Source of the DNA: Candidatus Nitrospira neomarina
GTDB lineage: Bacteria; Nitrospirota; Nitrospiria; Nitrospirales; UBA8639
Direction: 5' to 3'
DNA: 64,000 nt
NCBI RefSeq assembly: GCF_032051675.1
Contig: NZ_CP116968.1
Location: forward strand, 4,023,001-4,087,000
The translations under genes and the position numbers were made by a program. Within the stretch, counting starts at the first letter, position 1; each line of letters opens with the position of its first letter. Positions 42,830 through 52,475 of the stretch are shown here, one piece after another. Under the pieces are notes generated by a model that was given only the letters and a program-made list of their open reading frames with translations, was not told where the DNA came from and did no database searches.

Positions 42830-43681
42830 CTAACGAAGCCCCATCAAAATTCCTCCTAAAATAAGAATCCCAATCCAGATATGTTGTTTGAATAAGGACA
42901 AGGCTTTCTCCCCTGAAATATTTGAGCGGAGAAGAAGGACTTGATAGCCCAATATGACAGCTACTCCCCCTAAGGTGAAAGAATATTCAACTCCCAGCTG
43001 ATTGATTCTGGCGACCAAGGCCAAGCACCCCAGCATAAACAAAGCGGCAATTCCCACCCCAAGCCAGGTGAAGGATCCAAAGAGAATGGCGGTGGATTTG
43101 ACTCCAATCCTTTGGTCATCATCTTTATCCTGTATGGCGTAAATCGTATCGTAGACCATCGCCCAACATACCGTTGCTGCAAAAAGAATCCAGGCCGACA
43201 GGTCTAATTCGTTGCGAACAGCGGCCCACGCCAAGACGCCACCCCACCCAAATGCTAAGCCCAAAACAAATTGAGGAACATGGATGAAACGCTTGCAGAA
43301 CGGATATCCTCCAGCAAGCACCAATGCCACAGGACTCAAAGCAAGCGTCAGGGGATTCAAGAACAATAACAAGATGGCTGCTAGCCCAAGCAAGACGGCC
43401 AGAAATGCTACTGCTTGGGAAGGGGTTAATTGGCCGGAAGCGAGGGGGCGGTGCCGTGTCCGTTGAACTTCCCGATCGAATGACCGGTCTGCCAGGTCAT
43501 TCATAATCACTCCCGCACTCCGCATGAGGAATGATCCCAAAATAAAAATCATAAGAAGTTTAAGGCTGGGCCAACCCTCGGAAGCAAGAAACAGGGACCA
43601 AAGCGTGGGGAAGAGTAAAAGTAGAGTCCCTGTTTGATTGAACAACCGAATTAGATTGGCAAATGCAACGGAAGAAGGCAT
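42830..43681 (-). CDS. ubiA: UbiA-family 4-hydroxybenzoate-type prenyltransferase
   Basis: A 283-residue protein with about eight membrane helices. It has both aspartate-rich motifs of the UbiA superfamily: NDLADRSFDRE (about 61-71) and DTIYAIQDKDDD (about 180-191). Such enzymes attach a prenyl chain to an aromatic acceptor, for quinones or haem. The DTIYAIQDKDDD form is that of 4-hydroxybenzoate polyprenyltransferases. Bacteria of this phylum usually use menaquinone, so it may belong to another quinone route such as the futalosine pathway; the acceptor is inferred only by family. Confidence 0.9.
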   Translation of the reverse strand: MPSSVAFANLIRLFNQTGTLLLLFPTLWSLFLASEGWPSLKLLMIFILGSFLMRSAGVIMNDLADRSFDREVQRTRHRPLASGQLTPSQAVAFLAVLLGLAAILLLFLNPLTLALSPVALVLAGGYPFCKRFIHVPQFVLGLAFGWGGVLAWAAVRNELDLSAWILFAATVCWAMVYDTIYAIQDKDDDQRIGVKSTAILFGSFTWLGVGIAALFMLGCLALVARINQLGVEYSFTLGGVAVILGYQVLLLRSNISGEKALSLFKQHIWIGILILGGILMGLR

Positions 43682-43826
43682 AGACCGTCTATAGGGATGA
43701 CTAGAAGATTATGTGAAACGTTTATGGTGTGACATGAGATGGCTTAATCCGCCTGATCAGAGCAAATAACCCATGAGTTCTGGTTCATGTGAATGTGAAT
43801 CCCATGACTAACGAAGTCCTACAGGT

Positions 43827-44312
43827 TTATTTCACCGTAAATCGGGCGATACAGAGGATTCGATCCGGTTCTTTTGAAGGGGCAACCACGATCATCCATT
43901 CGCCGATATGTAGATCTGGATGTAGTGATTTTCTGCTCCACATGCGATAGCCTGGAGAAGGCTGAATCGGGATGTCCACTTCTGAAATTTTTGTCCATGT
44001 TCCGTCGGTTTTGTGATGCCAACTGTGACGAATCTTTCCTGTTGAGGTTGCTTCGATTTTGGTCCAAAATATCACGTGGGAGGTTTTTGAAGTTTGAACC
44101 TCTGGAATGGCCGCTTGCCCGTTTTTATCTTTTTCGCAATAGGCCGGAGGCAGGAATATTCCCTGTGGGGTTCTCTTTTTCACATCCTTGGATAACACGA
44201 CAGTCTTAACCAGAAAATCAGCCTGTGCCAATAGAGGTGTACCTGCCAAACCGATTATGAGCCCAATTCCGCTAAATATGTGTTTTACTCGATCACCCAC
44301 TTCCGCCCTCAT
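43827..44312 (-). CDS. DUF2914-like exported protein
   Basis: 161 residues with a signal peptide (FSGIGLIIGLAGTPLLAQA). The rest is strand-rich and fits the DUF2914 pattern: HVIFWTKIEATSTGKIRHSW, then YRMWSRKSLHPDLHIGEWMIVV and a C-terminal RFTVK strand. Function of the family is unknown; members are predicted periplasmic or outer-surface domains. A GTG start 12 bases inside would also keep the signal peptide. It sits alone between ubiA and tRNA-Thr, both on different transcripts. Confidence 0.7.
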   Translation of the reverse strand: MRAEVGDRVKHIFSGIGLIIGLAGTPLLAQADFLVKTVVLSKDVKKRTPQGIFLPPAYCEKDKNGQAAIPEVQTSKTSHVIFWTKIEATSTGKIRHSWHHKTDGTWTKISEVDIPIQPSPGYRMWSRKSLHPDLHIGEWMIVVAPSKEPDRILCIARFTVK

Positions 44313-44460
44313 ATGGATCTTGAGATAACGTCAACCCAAGAAACTAAAATATACCTGCTGCCTTGTCAATGGAGAGAGTGAGGTGAGGATAAATGGGCGG
44401 ACTCTACGATTGATCGCCCAAAATCCTCTATTTTTCCAAAAGAGCCGGAATCTTTGGAAG

Positions 44461-44490
44461 TTGACGTTACCAAGCGACGAAAGGTATAAA
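44461..44490 (+). promoter_or_regulatory. sigma-70 promoter of tRNA-Thr
   Basis: TTGACG (44461-44466), 18 bases, TATAAA (44485-44490). The transcript would begin about 70 bases before the mature tRNA, leaving a 5' leader for RNase P. Confidence 0.6.
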
Positions 44491-44565
44491 CGACCACAAA
44501 GAAAACCTACCAACCTTGTGCTCCAGAGCGTACTGTCTTTCGCGATTTGATTCCTTCCAATGTGA

Positions 44566-44640
44566 GCCGGCGTAGCTCAGTGGTAGAGCAGCTGATTCGT
44601 AATCAGCAGGTCGGTGGTTCAATCCCACTCGCCGGCTCCA
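44566..44640 (+). tRNA. tRNA-Thr (CGT), CCA encoded
   Basis: The acceptor stem GCCGGCG (44566-44572) pairs with CGCCGGC (44630-44636), followed by T and CCA. The anticodon stem GCTGA/TCAGC holds the loop TTCGTAA, so the anticodon is CGT. The D arm GCTCAGTGGTAGAGC and T arm GGTGGTTCAATCCCACT are canonical. 75 bases. Confidence 0.97.
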
Positions 44641-45158
44641 GCCAATATCCTAATCGGACAGGCTTTTAAAGTTATAGGTCCAAGAGATTCGGCTTTTTTC
44701 TTCTTTCACAACGAGTTTCGGTAATCTGATCTGGAAGCATAGAGCCTACATGGCTGCTATTTCTTTTCCGGTCAGAGTCTAACTCGTTGGCACTTCTCCT
44801 TACCTTCCTCTGAAATTCAGGCTCTCAAGCTAGAGAAAATATTTCGACCATTTATCTAATTTAAATGTGGTGTCTCCTGTCAGATTCCCTAACGGATTTG
44901 TCGCCACTCAACTCTAATTAACCTGCTCTCAAAGCATATGATCTCACCCTACTGCCCAAGGTCGACTAGAGCCAACTGTCAACGGATTTAACACCGGGTT
45001 CTTGTCGATCCAGATTATCGTGGTGTTCCAATACTTCAATCATTCCTGTTCGTTTAGATTTTATGGAAATGGTGGTTGTCGGATGAGTTCGGAAGAGAGG
45101 CACATGGTTTGCACAACCGAAGCTGAGAACAGGAACACTTATTATTTTGAGGGACATT
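44641..45158. other. gene-poor stretch after tRNA-Thr
   Basis: About 520 bases. A T-rich run near 44693 could end the tRNA transcript but lacks a strong hairpin. A 63-codon minus-strand frame at 44966-45157 has no ribosome site. Nothing else is supported. Confidence 0.45.
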
Positions 45159-45305
45159 ATGAAAATCTGTGAAAAATGTCAGGGATCAATGGTGCTAGAA
45201 CGCGCCGTGGATTTAGAGGTTGGATTATGTCTTTTGTATTTTGCTTGCTTGAATTGTGGAAAACGGATTCAGGCCGAAAAAGAGCCGCGCCCTTTAGTAC
45301 ATTAA
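45159..45305 (+). CDS. small zinc-ribbon protein (48 aa)
   Basis: ATG with GAGGG seven bases upstream. The 48-residue product has two CxxC pairs, CEKC (residues 4-7) and CLNC (30-33), separated by a strand-rich segment, ending in KRIQAEKEP. This is the layout of a minimal zinc ribbon, which binds nucleic acid or protein. An 82-residue gene starts 37 bases downstream with a strong ribosome site, so the two may form a small operon. It is too short for many automatic gene callers. Confidence 0.72.
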   Translation: MKICEKCQGSMVLERAVDLEVGLCLLYFACLNCGKRIQAEKEPRPLVH

Positions 45306-45342
45306 TGATTGTAATCCATATAACTATGAATACGGAGGAGTT

Positions 45343-45591
45343 ATGAAAAAACAGAATCGACCATTGACTTATGATGAACGGAAGGCGGCCGAAGCAGCGT
45401 TTCGAGGGGCACCGTTCGACCCGGAATTGTCCGAATCTGCCAGAAGGGTATATCTAGGAATTTCCTCTGCAATGGCGAACAAACGTAATGAGGCGTTCCA
45501 GGATTATGATCTTACACAACCGAACGTTAGGGCCAAGAGCCCGTCAACGGAATCGCAGAATCGATCAAGAGCAAAATCTTCCTCATGGTAA
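45343..45591 (+). CDS. small hypothetical protein (82 aa)
   Basis: ATG with GGAGG at ideal spacing. The protein is polar: an N-terminal LTYDERKAAEAAFRGAPFDP segment, a helix around SESARRVYLGISSAMANKRNEA, and a Ser/Arg/Lys-rich disordered tail. No signal or membrane segment. I do not recognise a family by name. A GC-rich hairpin follows 18 bases after the stop. Confidence 0.75.
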   Translation: MKKQNRPLTYDERKAAEAAFRGAPFDPELSESARRVYLGISSAMANKRNEAFQDYDLTQPNVRAKSPSTESQNRSRAKSSSW

Positions 45592-45609
45592 TTTCAGTCC
45601 ACTCTTCTC

Positions 45610-45636
45610 AGGACAACCCGGGAATCGGGTTGTCCT
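45610..45636 (+). terminator. strong hairpin, possible terminator
   Basis: AGGACAACCCG (45610-45620), loop GGAAT, CGGGTTGTCCT (45626-45636): an 11-bp perfect stem. No T-tract follows, so it may be a Rho-dependent or processing structure. Confidence 0.5.
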
Positions 45637-45761
45637 CAGCCATTCCCTTCCGTTAGCGCTCGACAGCGCGTTATTCCTCATCTACAATAATTTTTTGGTT
45701 ACGGGATCTCCTTGGCGTTGAGCTTAGTCGGAGAGACTGTATCTGTATGGTGGAGTGGATT

Positions 45762-45875
45762 ATGCCAAAGAAAGTTTGGATTCCTTCCTGGTATTGGATC
45801 CCGTTTTTTCACCAAATTTTGTGGTGGAGTATAATGATCATACTGTCATCACGCTACTCAACCCATCTATGAAGC
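45762..45875 (+). CDS. 36-aa ORF coupled to the TPR gene
   Basis: The frame as read ends at the TGA at 45870-45872, so the final bases given are approximate padding of the stop region. ATG 45762 has GGAG six bases upstream. The peptide is Trp-rich and hydrophobic (MPKKVWIPSWYWIPFFHQ, then ILWWSIMIILSSRYSTHL), like a small membrane peptide or leader peptide. Its stop overlaps the ATG of the next gene as ATGA, so translation of the TPR gene, which lacks its own site, could depend on it. Function unknown; it may be only a translational leader. Confidence 0.4.
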
Positions 45876-47626
45876 TGGCAATCAATACACATAATTTATG
45901 GGCTCGACTTCCACAGAAGGCAGGAGCCATTTATGGGTCGGTGCTTCTTATAACTCTTTTTGCCGGGACCTGGGCGTTTGCCTATGCGGAGGGAATGAAG
46001 TCCGAGGAGGAGGTGATCAACCAAGCACGGGCTGCGTGGATGAAAGGATCCGCTAATCAAGCATTAGATATTCTTGACCAGGAAATTTCCCATTTTCCCC
46101 ATAATACAAATTTCCAAAAACTTCGAGGAAACATTCTGACGACAATCCGTCGGAACCAGGAAGCCTTAGAGGTCTATGATGCCATACTGGAACGTGAGCC
46201 CGATTCGTTGCAAGTTCGGTGGGCAAAATGGAGTGTATTGATTCGGATAGGAGAGGGAGATTCGGCCATTACCGAGCTTAGAAGTATCGCCAAACGATCA
46301 TCTCATAACCCTCTGGTTCATCTGCGTTTAGCACAAGAACTTCGGAAACTTGATCGTTTAGAGGAGTCCCTAGAATCATATCGCCAAGCGGTACTCCTGG
46401 CTCCGGAAATGACAGGATGGCGATTGTCTTTAGGCCGCGCGCTTTTTGATGTCTTGGATTATGAAGGGGCCAGAAAGGAAGTGGAAGGGGTATTGAAAAA
46501 TGTCCCAAAAGGCTCTCCGGTCGAAGCTGCTGCTCGCAATTTGTTAATGGTGGTGTATGGGGCTACAAAGGAGAGAGGGCGCCGTTTTCAACCCATATTT
46601 ACCCCGGAGGGCACTGGGGCAGATCTTAAGCAATGGGCGTTGATCCGTAATAAGGCCTGGAAACTTTTTACGGCTGGCCGGTATGAGGAAGCCGAGCCGG
46701 TATATCGAGAAGTTCTCATCCTCAAACCTTCCGATCATCGAGCGGCTTATGAACTCGGTCAGACTTTAATGGAATTGAATCGCTATCAGGATGCCATCGA
46801 CTTTCTCCAAAAGGGGATTGATCAGGGTGCGTCCAATGAGGTGTATTTGGACTCTATTTTTCGTATTGGCCAGTGCCTGGTGGAATTGGAACGATGGCCT
46901 GAAGCGTTGATGCATTTTGAATTACTTCAGGAGTTAGGCCCTGCACCAAGAGTGACTTCAGAGGAGAGCCAGGAAAGTACCGATGATGCTCCGATCGTTG
47001 CCGGGGCACCAGTTCTCGATATGCAAAAGGTGGCACAATGGTTGGAGATGATTCGGACGCATCTTCCCAGTACCCCACAGTCCACTGTGGTTCCCAGCCC
47101 AGTCAGCCCTGATCCCGGTATCCCCGATCCGCCGCCGGTTCAAACTGAGGAATTACCAACAAGAAGTCTAGAGGGGTTGGAACCGGTTCATTCCCGAGCA
47201 TCCCTAATGGGGCGTGACGCGGATTTCAGTTGGTTCCGATTCGCCATTCCCGCAGAGATGGTGATGCGTGATGACCTACTTATGGGGTCTCATGAATTTA
47301 TTCCCATTGATCCGGGAGACACTTTTCCCGTTACTCAACCAGAAATTTATGTGGTGTTTGGCTTAGTCACCCCTTCCTACGATGAAATTCCTTTAACTGC
47401 CAAATGCTTTCTTGAAAAGTCTGAGATTTTGTCCAGTCAGGTCGCGTTAGTCCAGGATCGGGTCATCATGAGCATGAATGATCAATCCGGATACTTTCGG
47501 CTTCAAATTTCACCGGAAGGAGGCTGGGAACCCGGACTTTATCGTTGTGGTTTATTTGTGGGAGACGAGGCCTCGGCTTATAACGTGGCCGATGATGTGA
47601 GATTTCGGATTGTTGCCTCAGATTAG
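45869..47626 (+). CDS. exported TPR-repeat protein (about 585 aa)
   Basis: ATG 45869 gives a signal peptide (AGAIYGSVLLITLFAGTWAFAYA). TPR units follow in two blocks: one right after the signal (about 40-200) and one after a linker (about 250-370, with FTAGRYEEAEPVYREVL and GQTLMELNRYQDAIDFL). A Pro-rich stretch (about 405-445) leads to a strand-rich C-terminal domain (about 460-585) with two Cys in AKCFLEK and YRCGLFVG. Longer frames from GTG 45755 lack a ribosome site. Likely periplasmic; the substrate or partner is unknown. Confidence 0.78.
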   Translation: MKLAINTHNLWARLPQKAGAIYGSVLLITLFAGTWAFAYAEGMKSEEEVINQARAAWMKGSANQALDILDQEISHFPHNTNFQKLRGNILTTIRRNQEALEVYDAILEREPDSLQVRWAKWSVLIRIGEGDSAITELRSIAKRSSHNPLVHLRLAQELRKLDRLEESLESYRQAVLLAPEMTGWRLSLGRALFDVLDYEGARKEVEGVLKNVPKGSPVEAAARNLLMVVYGATKERGRRFQPIFTPEGTGADLKQWALIRNKAWKLFTAGRYEEAEPVYREVLILKPSDHRAAYELGQTLMELNRYQDAIDFLQKGIDQGASNEVYLDSIFRIGQCLVELERWPEALMHFELLQELGPAPRVTSEESQESTDDAPIVAGAPVLDMQKVAQWLEMIRTHLPSTPQSTVVPSPVSPDPGIPDPPPVQTEELPTRSLEGLEPVHSRASLMGRDADFSWFRFAIPAEMVMRDDLLMGSHEFIPIDPGDTFPVTQPEIYVVFGLVTPSYDEIPLTAKCFLEKSEILSSQVALVQDRVIMSMNDQSGYFRLQISPEGGWEPGLYRCGLFVGDEASAYNVADDVRFRIVASD

Positions 47627-49016
47627 ACAGGAGTGCTAGATAGAGCATTCGAAGGTCAAATGATCTCGTTCTTCTTGAAGCGCGTGTGGGTTGTGCGGGC
47701 TATTCCTTTTTGTCCTTCATCAATATTTTTTGGCTCCATTCCAAATCTTTTTCTGGTACTTGCATTTTCTTGCACACCTCACTTCTCCATTTAAACTACC
47801 TCCGATTAACCGACAAGAGCCCGTACCTACATGGGAGCTTCTGTCCCCCAATGGCCCCATCGCAAAATGATTTATTCGTTCAGGCGGATAATCAGGGCGA
47901 TCGGTGGACAGATAATGGGATTCGGTGTTCTTCCTTTCTTTCCTCGTCCGTTTGTCAAAATCTGTTTACCCTCAGTAAGGATAAAGCTTCATTTTTCACC
48001 AATACGGCTTCGGCTTTCTTGTAGTAGTACGGTGTTTCCATCCCATCAATGGGTGCGGTAGCCAGATTACTTGGAGAGAGCTGTTGTTTTTTTGAGCAAA
48101 CAAGCGAAATATTGGATTTTTGAACATGTGTGAAAAGAGTGTGCAGCCATTACCCTTCCGGCAAAACGACCAAATGCATATGGCAATTAATCACTGATTT
48201 TTGCGGGGATGGTGAATGTGGATCCGTTTTGGATGTGGGCCTGTTGTCAATCGTGAATGGATTGACCGATAAGTGGTTCGTCGGGGGTCGGATGGGGGCC
48301 AATGGGATATCGCATGGTGTATCCCATTTATCACCATGAGTTCCCGTAAAGTTTGTGACAGCTTCTCCGGTGATGCGGGCTGTGATTCATTCAAATATTT
48401 CATACCCCGCTCCGAAAAGCCAGACATTCGGAAGTGGCCAGACAAAACATCCATTGTCATGAGGCAAGAGGCGATTGTCTGAGTAGTATTTCACGTATGG
48501 AGCCGGCCGGAACCCATTCTTGATAAAAGCGGTCAAGACCGGCGAAGTGTTTCTGCCCAAGCAACCAGGCCCTGCATCCAGAAGTTCAGTGGAACCTCGG
48601 CGTACGTAGAATGTCCACCTAGGATGAGAGTAACTGCATGAATGGTGAGTAACTGATAGGTAATTGGGATGGAAGGGAATGAAGGTGAGCTTGCCTCTGG
48701 AAAGGGGGATGCCGATCAGAACAGAAAGTCCTTCCAGTAAACAGGCGAAACGGTCCTTGGATTTAACGGCCGATCAAAGTAGAAGAACCACTATTCCCAA
48801 TATCCAAAAATGTCATATTTAGATTGAGGCATGCCTCTATAGGTTACGGAAAACGTCTTCGGTCCGTGTGGTCGGAGGTTGTGCCGCAGCGAAGCCTATT
48901 TCATTATTGTTTGAGTTTGCTTTAAAGGTACTTCTTGGACAGTCATTTTTTTGCCACTTTGTGTCCATGAGTTACCCGAAGATAAAGTCAATTGGGAGCA
49001 CGTTCACTGACCGGTA
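47627..49016. other. 1.4 kb gene-poor stretch, part resembling structured RNA
   Basis: No frame here has both a ribosome site and protein-like composition. The part at about 48481-48800 differs from its surroundings: it is purine-rich with phrases such as CCTAGGATGAGAG, GGTGAGTAACTGATAGG and GGGGGATGCCGATCAGAAC, which read like the domain I region of a group II intron. No reverse transcriptase and no domain V hairpin were found, so at most it is a remnant. Confidence 0.3.
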
Positions 49017-52000
49017 TTAAGGAAGTTGTGCATTTGATAGTTTTTCCAGTGCCAGTTGTTTTAAGGTGCGCAAGTCCAATTTTCCCGTTCCCAATACGGG
49101 GATGTGATCTACTTTGATAAAATTGTCCCGTTTGGGAATGAACAGATTGGGCAATCCACTAGCCGAGACCTTTTCCAAGATCTCCGGAATGGCCGATTCT
49201 TCGAGGGTGTGTAAGACGACCAGCTGCTCCCCTTTCCGTTCATCAGGTACGGCGGTGACAGCCAAAACCATGGTTTCGGCGTTTGACGCTTCCAATAACG
49301 CATTCTCAACCCGTCCATGAGGGATCATCTCGCCACCGATTTTGGAAAATCGGGATAGGCGATCCGTAATCGTAATAAACCCATCCTCATCCAGGGCCGC
49401 AATATCTCCGGTAGTGTACCATCCCTGTCGTATCACTTTTGCTGTCAAATCTTCACGGCCTAAATACCCATCCATCACGTTTGGCCCTTTGACTAAGAGC
49501 ATACCTGGGGTGCCGATCGGCAACGGTTGCTCAGTATCAGGATCAACAATTCTAACAGACACGCCTGGAAGTGGCTGTCCGACCGTTCCCCGCCGAGAGG
49601 CGGATTGGAAAAACCCCGAAGCTCGAAAATCTGGACAATTGACTGCAATCACGGGCGAACATTCTGTGACTCCATATCCTTCAATGGGACGAATGCCAAA
49701 TCGTTCTTCGAATGCGATCAGAAGCCGGTCGGGTAACTTTTCTGCGCCTGTGAGTACGATCCGGAGGGAACCGAATTGTTCCGGGGTGCAGCGGCGAAGA
49801 TATAATTGCAGGAAAGTCGGGGTCGTTAAGAGGATGGTGATTCGATGCTGGTGGATTAGGTCTCCAATGGGCCCGGCATCCAAGGGAGAGGGATGGTAGA
49901 TCACGCCGGCTCCATGGATGAGTGGAAACCACAGTGTGGTCAGATATCCGAAAGAATGAAAAAACGGCAAAATCCCCAAAAGTCGGTCATTGTGATCCAG
50001 GTGCAGGACTTGGGCAATTCCTTCCACGTTTGAATCAAGGTTGAAATGACTCAGCAGGACGCCTTTAGGTTCTCCCGTGCTCCCGCTACTAAAAATAATG
50101 GTGGCGATATCATCGATAGAAGGATGAATTGTGGCTCCACAGTGACGCTCCAACATTCGGACTGGAGCGAAGAGCGCTAACAACGCCGCGGTGAGCCGAG
50201 CCTGTAAATTAATTGTGTTTCGAATCTCCTCGATCCAGATAGGAGTAAGGTAAGCCGGGAGTTCGACTTTGGCTTTATTTAAGAAGATGCGGCTGGTGAG
50301 AACCGTTATTAATCCCGCTTGTTTGGCGGTGGCCTCCAACCCTTGTACCCCAAGGGTGTAATTCAAATTGACGGTGGTTTTTCCCGAAAGAGTTGCAGCC
50401 ACATTGGCGAGTGCGCCGCCCACACTCGGAGGCAGTAGAATTCCAACCGTGTGTTGCCCTTCCCAGCGAGGTCTGAGTGCTCTTGCCAAGGCGATAGCGC
50501 CTGTCAGCGCCTTGAAGCAGGACACATGAGGTGTAGTCGCATCTCCAAACATGAGGCGAAAAGGGTGTTTGCGCATGGACCATACAAAACTGTGATGGAG
50601 AGGGCGTCGGCTGGGTTTTCGTAAACGCCAGGCGGCTTCTCCTAATTCTTGAACGGCTTGCCTCACCTCTTCAGCAGATGTGGTTGAGGGGAGGGGATCG
50701 CCGATAGAGAGCGTGATGGGGTAGGGGAAGCAGGTCGGCCATTTTGCCAAAAATCGTCCACCGATGAAACTGAAGATACTCCCCCAGACACGGTCAAGGT
50801 TGATGGGAACAATGGGGACATCCCGACCTTTGACGATACGGGTGAATCCCGACCGGAAGGGTAAGAGGTTACCGGTACGGGTAATTTGGCCTTCTGGAAA
50901 AATGCATACCAGTTCGCCTCGATCGAGACTCTGTCCTGCTTGCCGTAACGCAGATAAAATTTCTCTGGGAGATCCGTTCGAGGAAATGGGAATGACCCCC
51001 ATGATTTTGGCAAAGGGATGGAGCACGCGATGGTCATAATAATGTTGGTCGACGAGAAATCGAATAGGGCGATCGGTGGTGGCGAGTAGGAGCAGTCCGT
51101 CAATGAAGGAGACATGGTTGGGCACCAGAAGTGCCCCGCCTTCTTGCGGAATACGATCCCGCCCGGTGATGGTGAGTCGATAAATGGTGTGGGTGAACAA
51201 GACTAACATCAACCGAATAAACATTTCGGGGAGAACCCGAAGCGCCCAAATGGTCAGAGTCGCGCTCCCGATGCCTGAGACGAGAAAGATATTGCTGGCG
51301 CTAAGCCCGATCTTTGACAGGAATCCTGATCCCAGAGATCCCAAAAGGACTCCTCCAAAGACCAGGGTGTTGGCAAAGGCAATCACGGCCCCTCGTCGAT
51401 CAGCCGGGGATCGCCATTGGATCAGAGCGTTGAGCGGGACCACCACAAATCCGCTGGCGAGGCCGAGACAACCCATGGCCATGAGGGTTCCTCCTAATTG
51501 TGGCTCCCCAAACCCTAAGGCGAAAAGACTGGCGGTTATCCCTGTGCCTCCCAAGGGAAGGTAGCCTAATTCCACTTTGGCCGCTGAGAGTTTTCCGACC
51601 AACAGGGAGCCAATGCCAACCCCAATTCCGAAGGCTGCCAGGGGTAGCCCTGAAAGAGAATCAGATAATTGAAGGACGGCTTTTGCGTAGATCAACACAT
51701 CCTGCCCAACCAAACTGGCCAACGTCCAAAATGCCATGGCCCCCAATATACCCAATTTCAAAACTCGATCTAACCGAAGGGCTTCAATGGCGGCTTTCCA
51801 GGTTTCTCGCACTCCGCCCTCAAGTCGAGCCCGTGGGACTGTGGGAATAAACAAAGAAGCCCATAAACCTATTCCCGAACACACCATAAGCACTAAGCCT
51901 GTTAGCCATGGGGTTTGGCCGGAAAGGTCCAGCAAGGGACCCGCCAATGCGGTCCCTGCAATGATGGCGATGAAGGTCCACATCTCGAGTTGACCATTTC

Positions 52001-52475
52001 CCCATGACAGGCGATGGTGAGGCAGGAGTTCAGGAAGAATTCCATATTTGGAAGGACTAAAAAGGGCGCTTTGGGCACCCATTGCGGCTAGTACCAGGAG
52101 GGGGAGGACTCCACCCAGCGGATTCCAAAAAAGGGCTGCGGTACCGGCTCCCATCAACAAAACTTCTACGGCTTTCATGACGACGATCACGGTTCGCTTA
52201 CTGAACCGATCGGAAAAGACTCCGGCAAAGGCCGAAACCACCATCAGGGGAAGGGTAAAGATGACAAAAGCTTGTGTGGTGGTCGTCTGGGAGGCTGCTT
52301 CAAAATCCGGCCCAGATGCACCTACCGAGGCGGCGACTTGCTTAATAGCCAGGAGAGCGACAATAAGTTTCCAGGCATTATCATTAAAGGCTCCAAAAAA
52401 TTGCGCGACTAGCAGGCCGCGGAGAGCTGCAGACTGAGCTGCAGGTGGTGGGGAGGCTGAGGAAGATTCAGTCAC
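49017..52475 (-). CDS. MFS/acyltransferase/acyl-ACP synthetase fusion (Aas-LplT type)
   Basis: 1152 residues in three parts. Residues 1-430 are a 12-helix major facilitator domain like the lysophospholipid flippase LplT. Residues about 440-620 are a PlsC acyltransferase with NHVSFIDG (His454, Asp459) and FPEG (526-529). Residues about 640-1150 are an AMP-forming acyl-ACP synthetase with SSGSTGEPKG (796-805), YGVTECSP, YTTGDIAALDEDGF and a C-terminal GTGKLDLR lysine. Together they would import lysophospholipid, activate a fatty acid and re-acylate it. E. coli splits this between lplT and aas. Confidence 0.93.
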   Translation of the reverse strand: MTESSSASPPPAAQSAALRGLLVAQFFGAFNDNAWKLIVALLAIKQVAASVGASGPDFEAASQTTTTQAFVIFTLPLMVVSAFAGVFSDRFSKRTVIVVMKAVEVLLMGAGTAALFWNPLGGVLPLLVLAAMGAQSALFSPSKYGILPELLPHHRLSWGNGQLEMWTFIAIIAGTALAGPLLDLSGQTPWLTGLVLMVCSGIGLWASLFIPTVPRARLEGGVRETWKAAIEALRLDRVLKLGILGAMAFWTLASLVGQDVLIYAKAVLQLSDSLSGLPLAAFGIGVGIGSLLVGKLSAAKVELGYLPLGGTGITASLFALGFGEPQLGGTLMAMGCLGLASGFVVVPLNALIQWRSPADRRGAVIAFANTLVFGGVLLGSLGSGFLSKIGLSASNIFLVSGIGSATLTIWALRVLPEMFIRLMLVLFTHTIYRLTITGRDRIPQEGGALLVPNHVSFIDGLLLLATTDRPIRFLVDQHYYDHRVLHPFAKIMGVIPISSNGSPREILSALRQAGQSLDRGELVCIFPEGQITRTGNLLPFRSGFTRIVKGRDVPIVPINLDRVWGSIFSFIGGRFLAKWPTCFPYPITLSIGDPLPSTTSAEEVRQAVQELGEAAWRLRKPSRRPLHHSFVWSMRKHPFRLMFGDATTPHVSCFKALTGAIALARALRPRWEGQHTVGILLPPSVGGALANVAATLSGKTTVNLNYTLGVQGLEATAKQAGLITVLTSRIFLNKAKVELPAYLTPIWIEEIRNTINLQARLTAALLALFAPVRMLERHCGATIHPSIDDIATIIFSSGSTGEPKGVLLSHFNLDSNVEGIAQVLHLDHNDRLLGILPFFHSFGYLTTLWFPLIHGAGVIYHPSPLDAGPIGDLIHQHRITILLTTPTFLQLYLRRCTPEQFGSLRIVLTGAEKLPDRLLIAFEERFGIRPIEGYGVTECSPVIAVNCPDFRASGFFQSASRRGTVGQPLPGVSVRIVDPDTEQPLPIGTPGMLLVKGPNVMDGYLGREDLTAKVIRQGWYTTGDIAALDEDGFITITDRLSRFSKIGGEMIPHGRVENALLEASNAETMVLAVTAVPDERKGEQLVVLHTLEESAIPEILEKVSASGLPNLFIPKRDNFIKVDHIPVLGTGKLDLRTLKQLALEKLSNAQLP

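Noticed and set aside
44966-45157. 63-codon minus-strand frame near tRNA-Thr
   Set aside because: No ribosome site upstream of its ATG and no recognisable motif; kept only as a note.
48191-48460. 89-codon minus-strand frame
   Set aside because: Low-complexity His/Arg-rich end, no ribosome site; likely chance.
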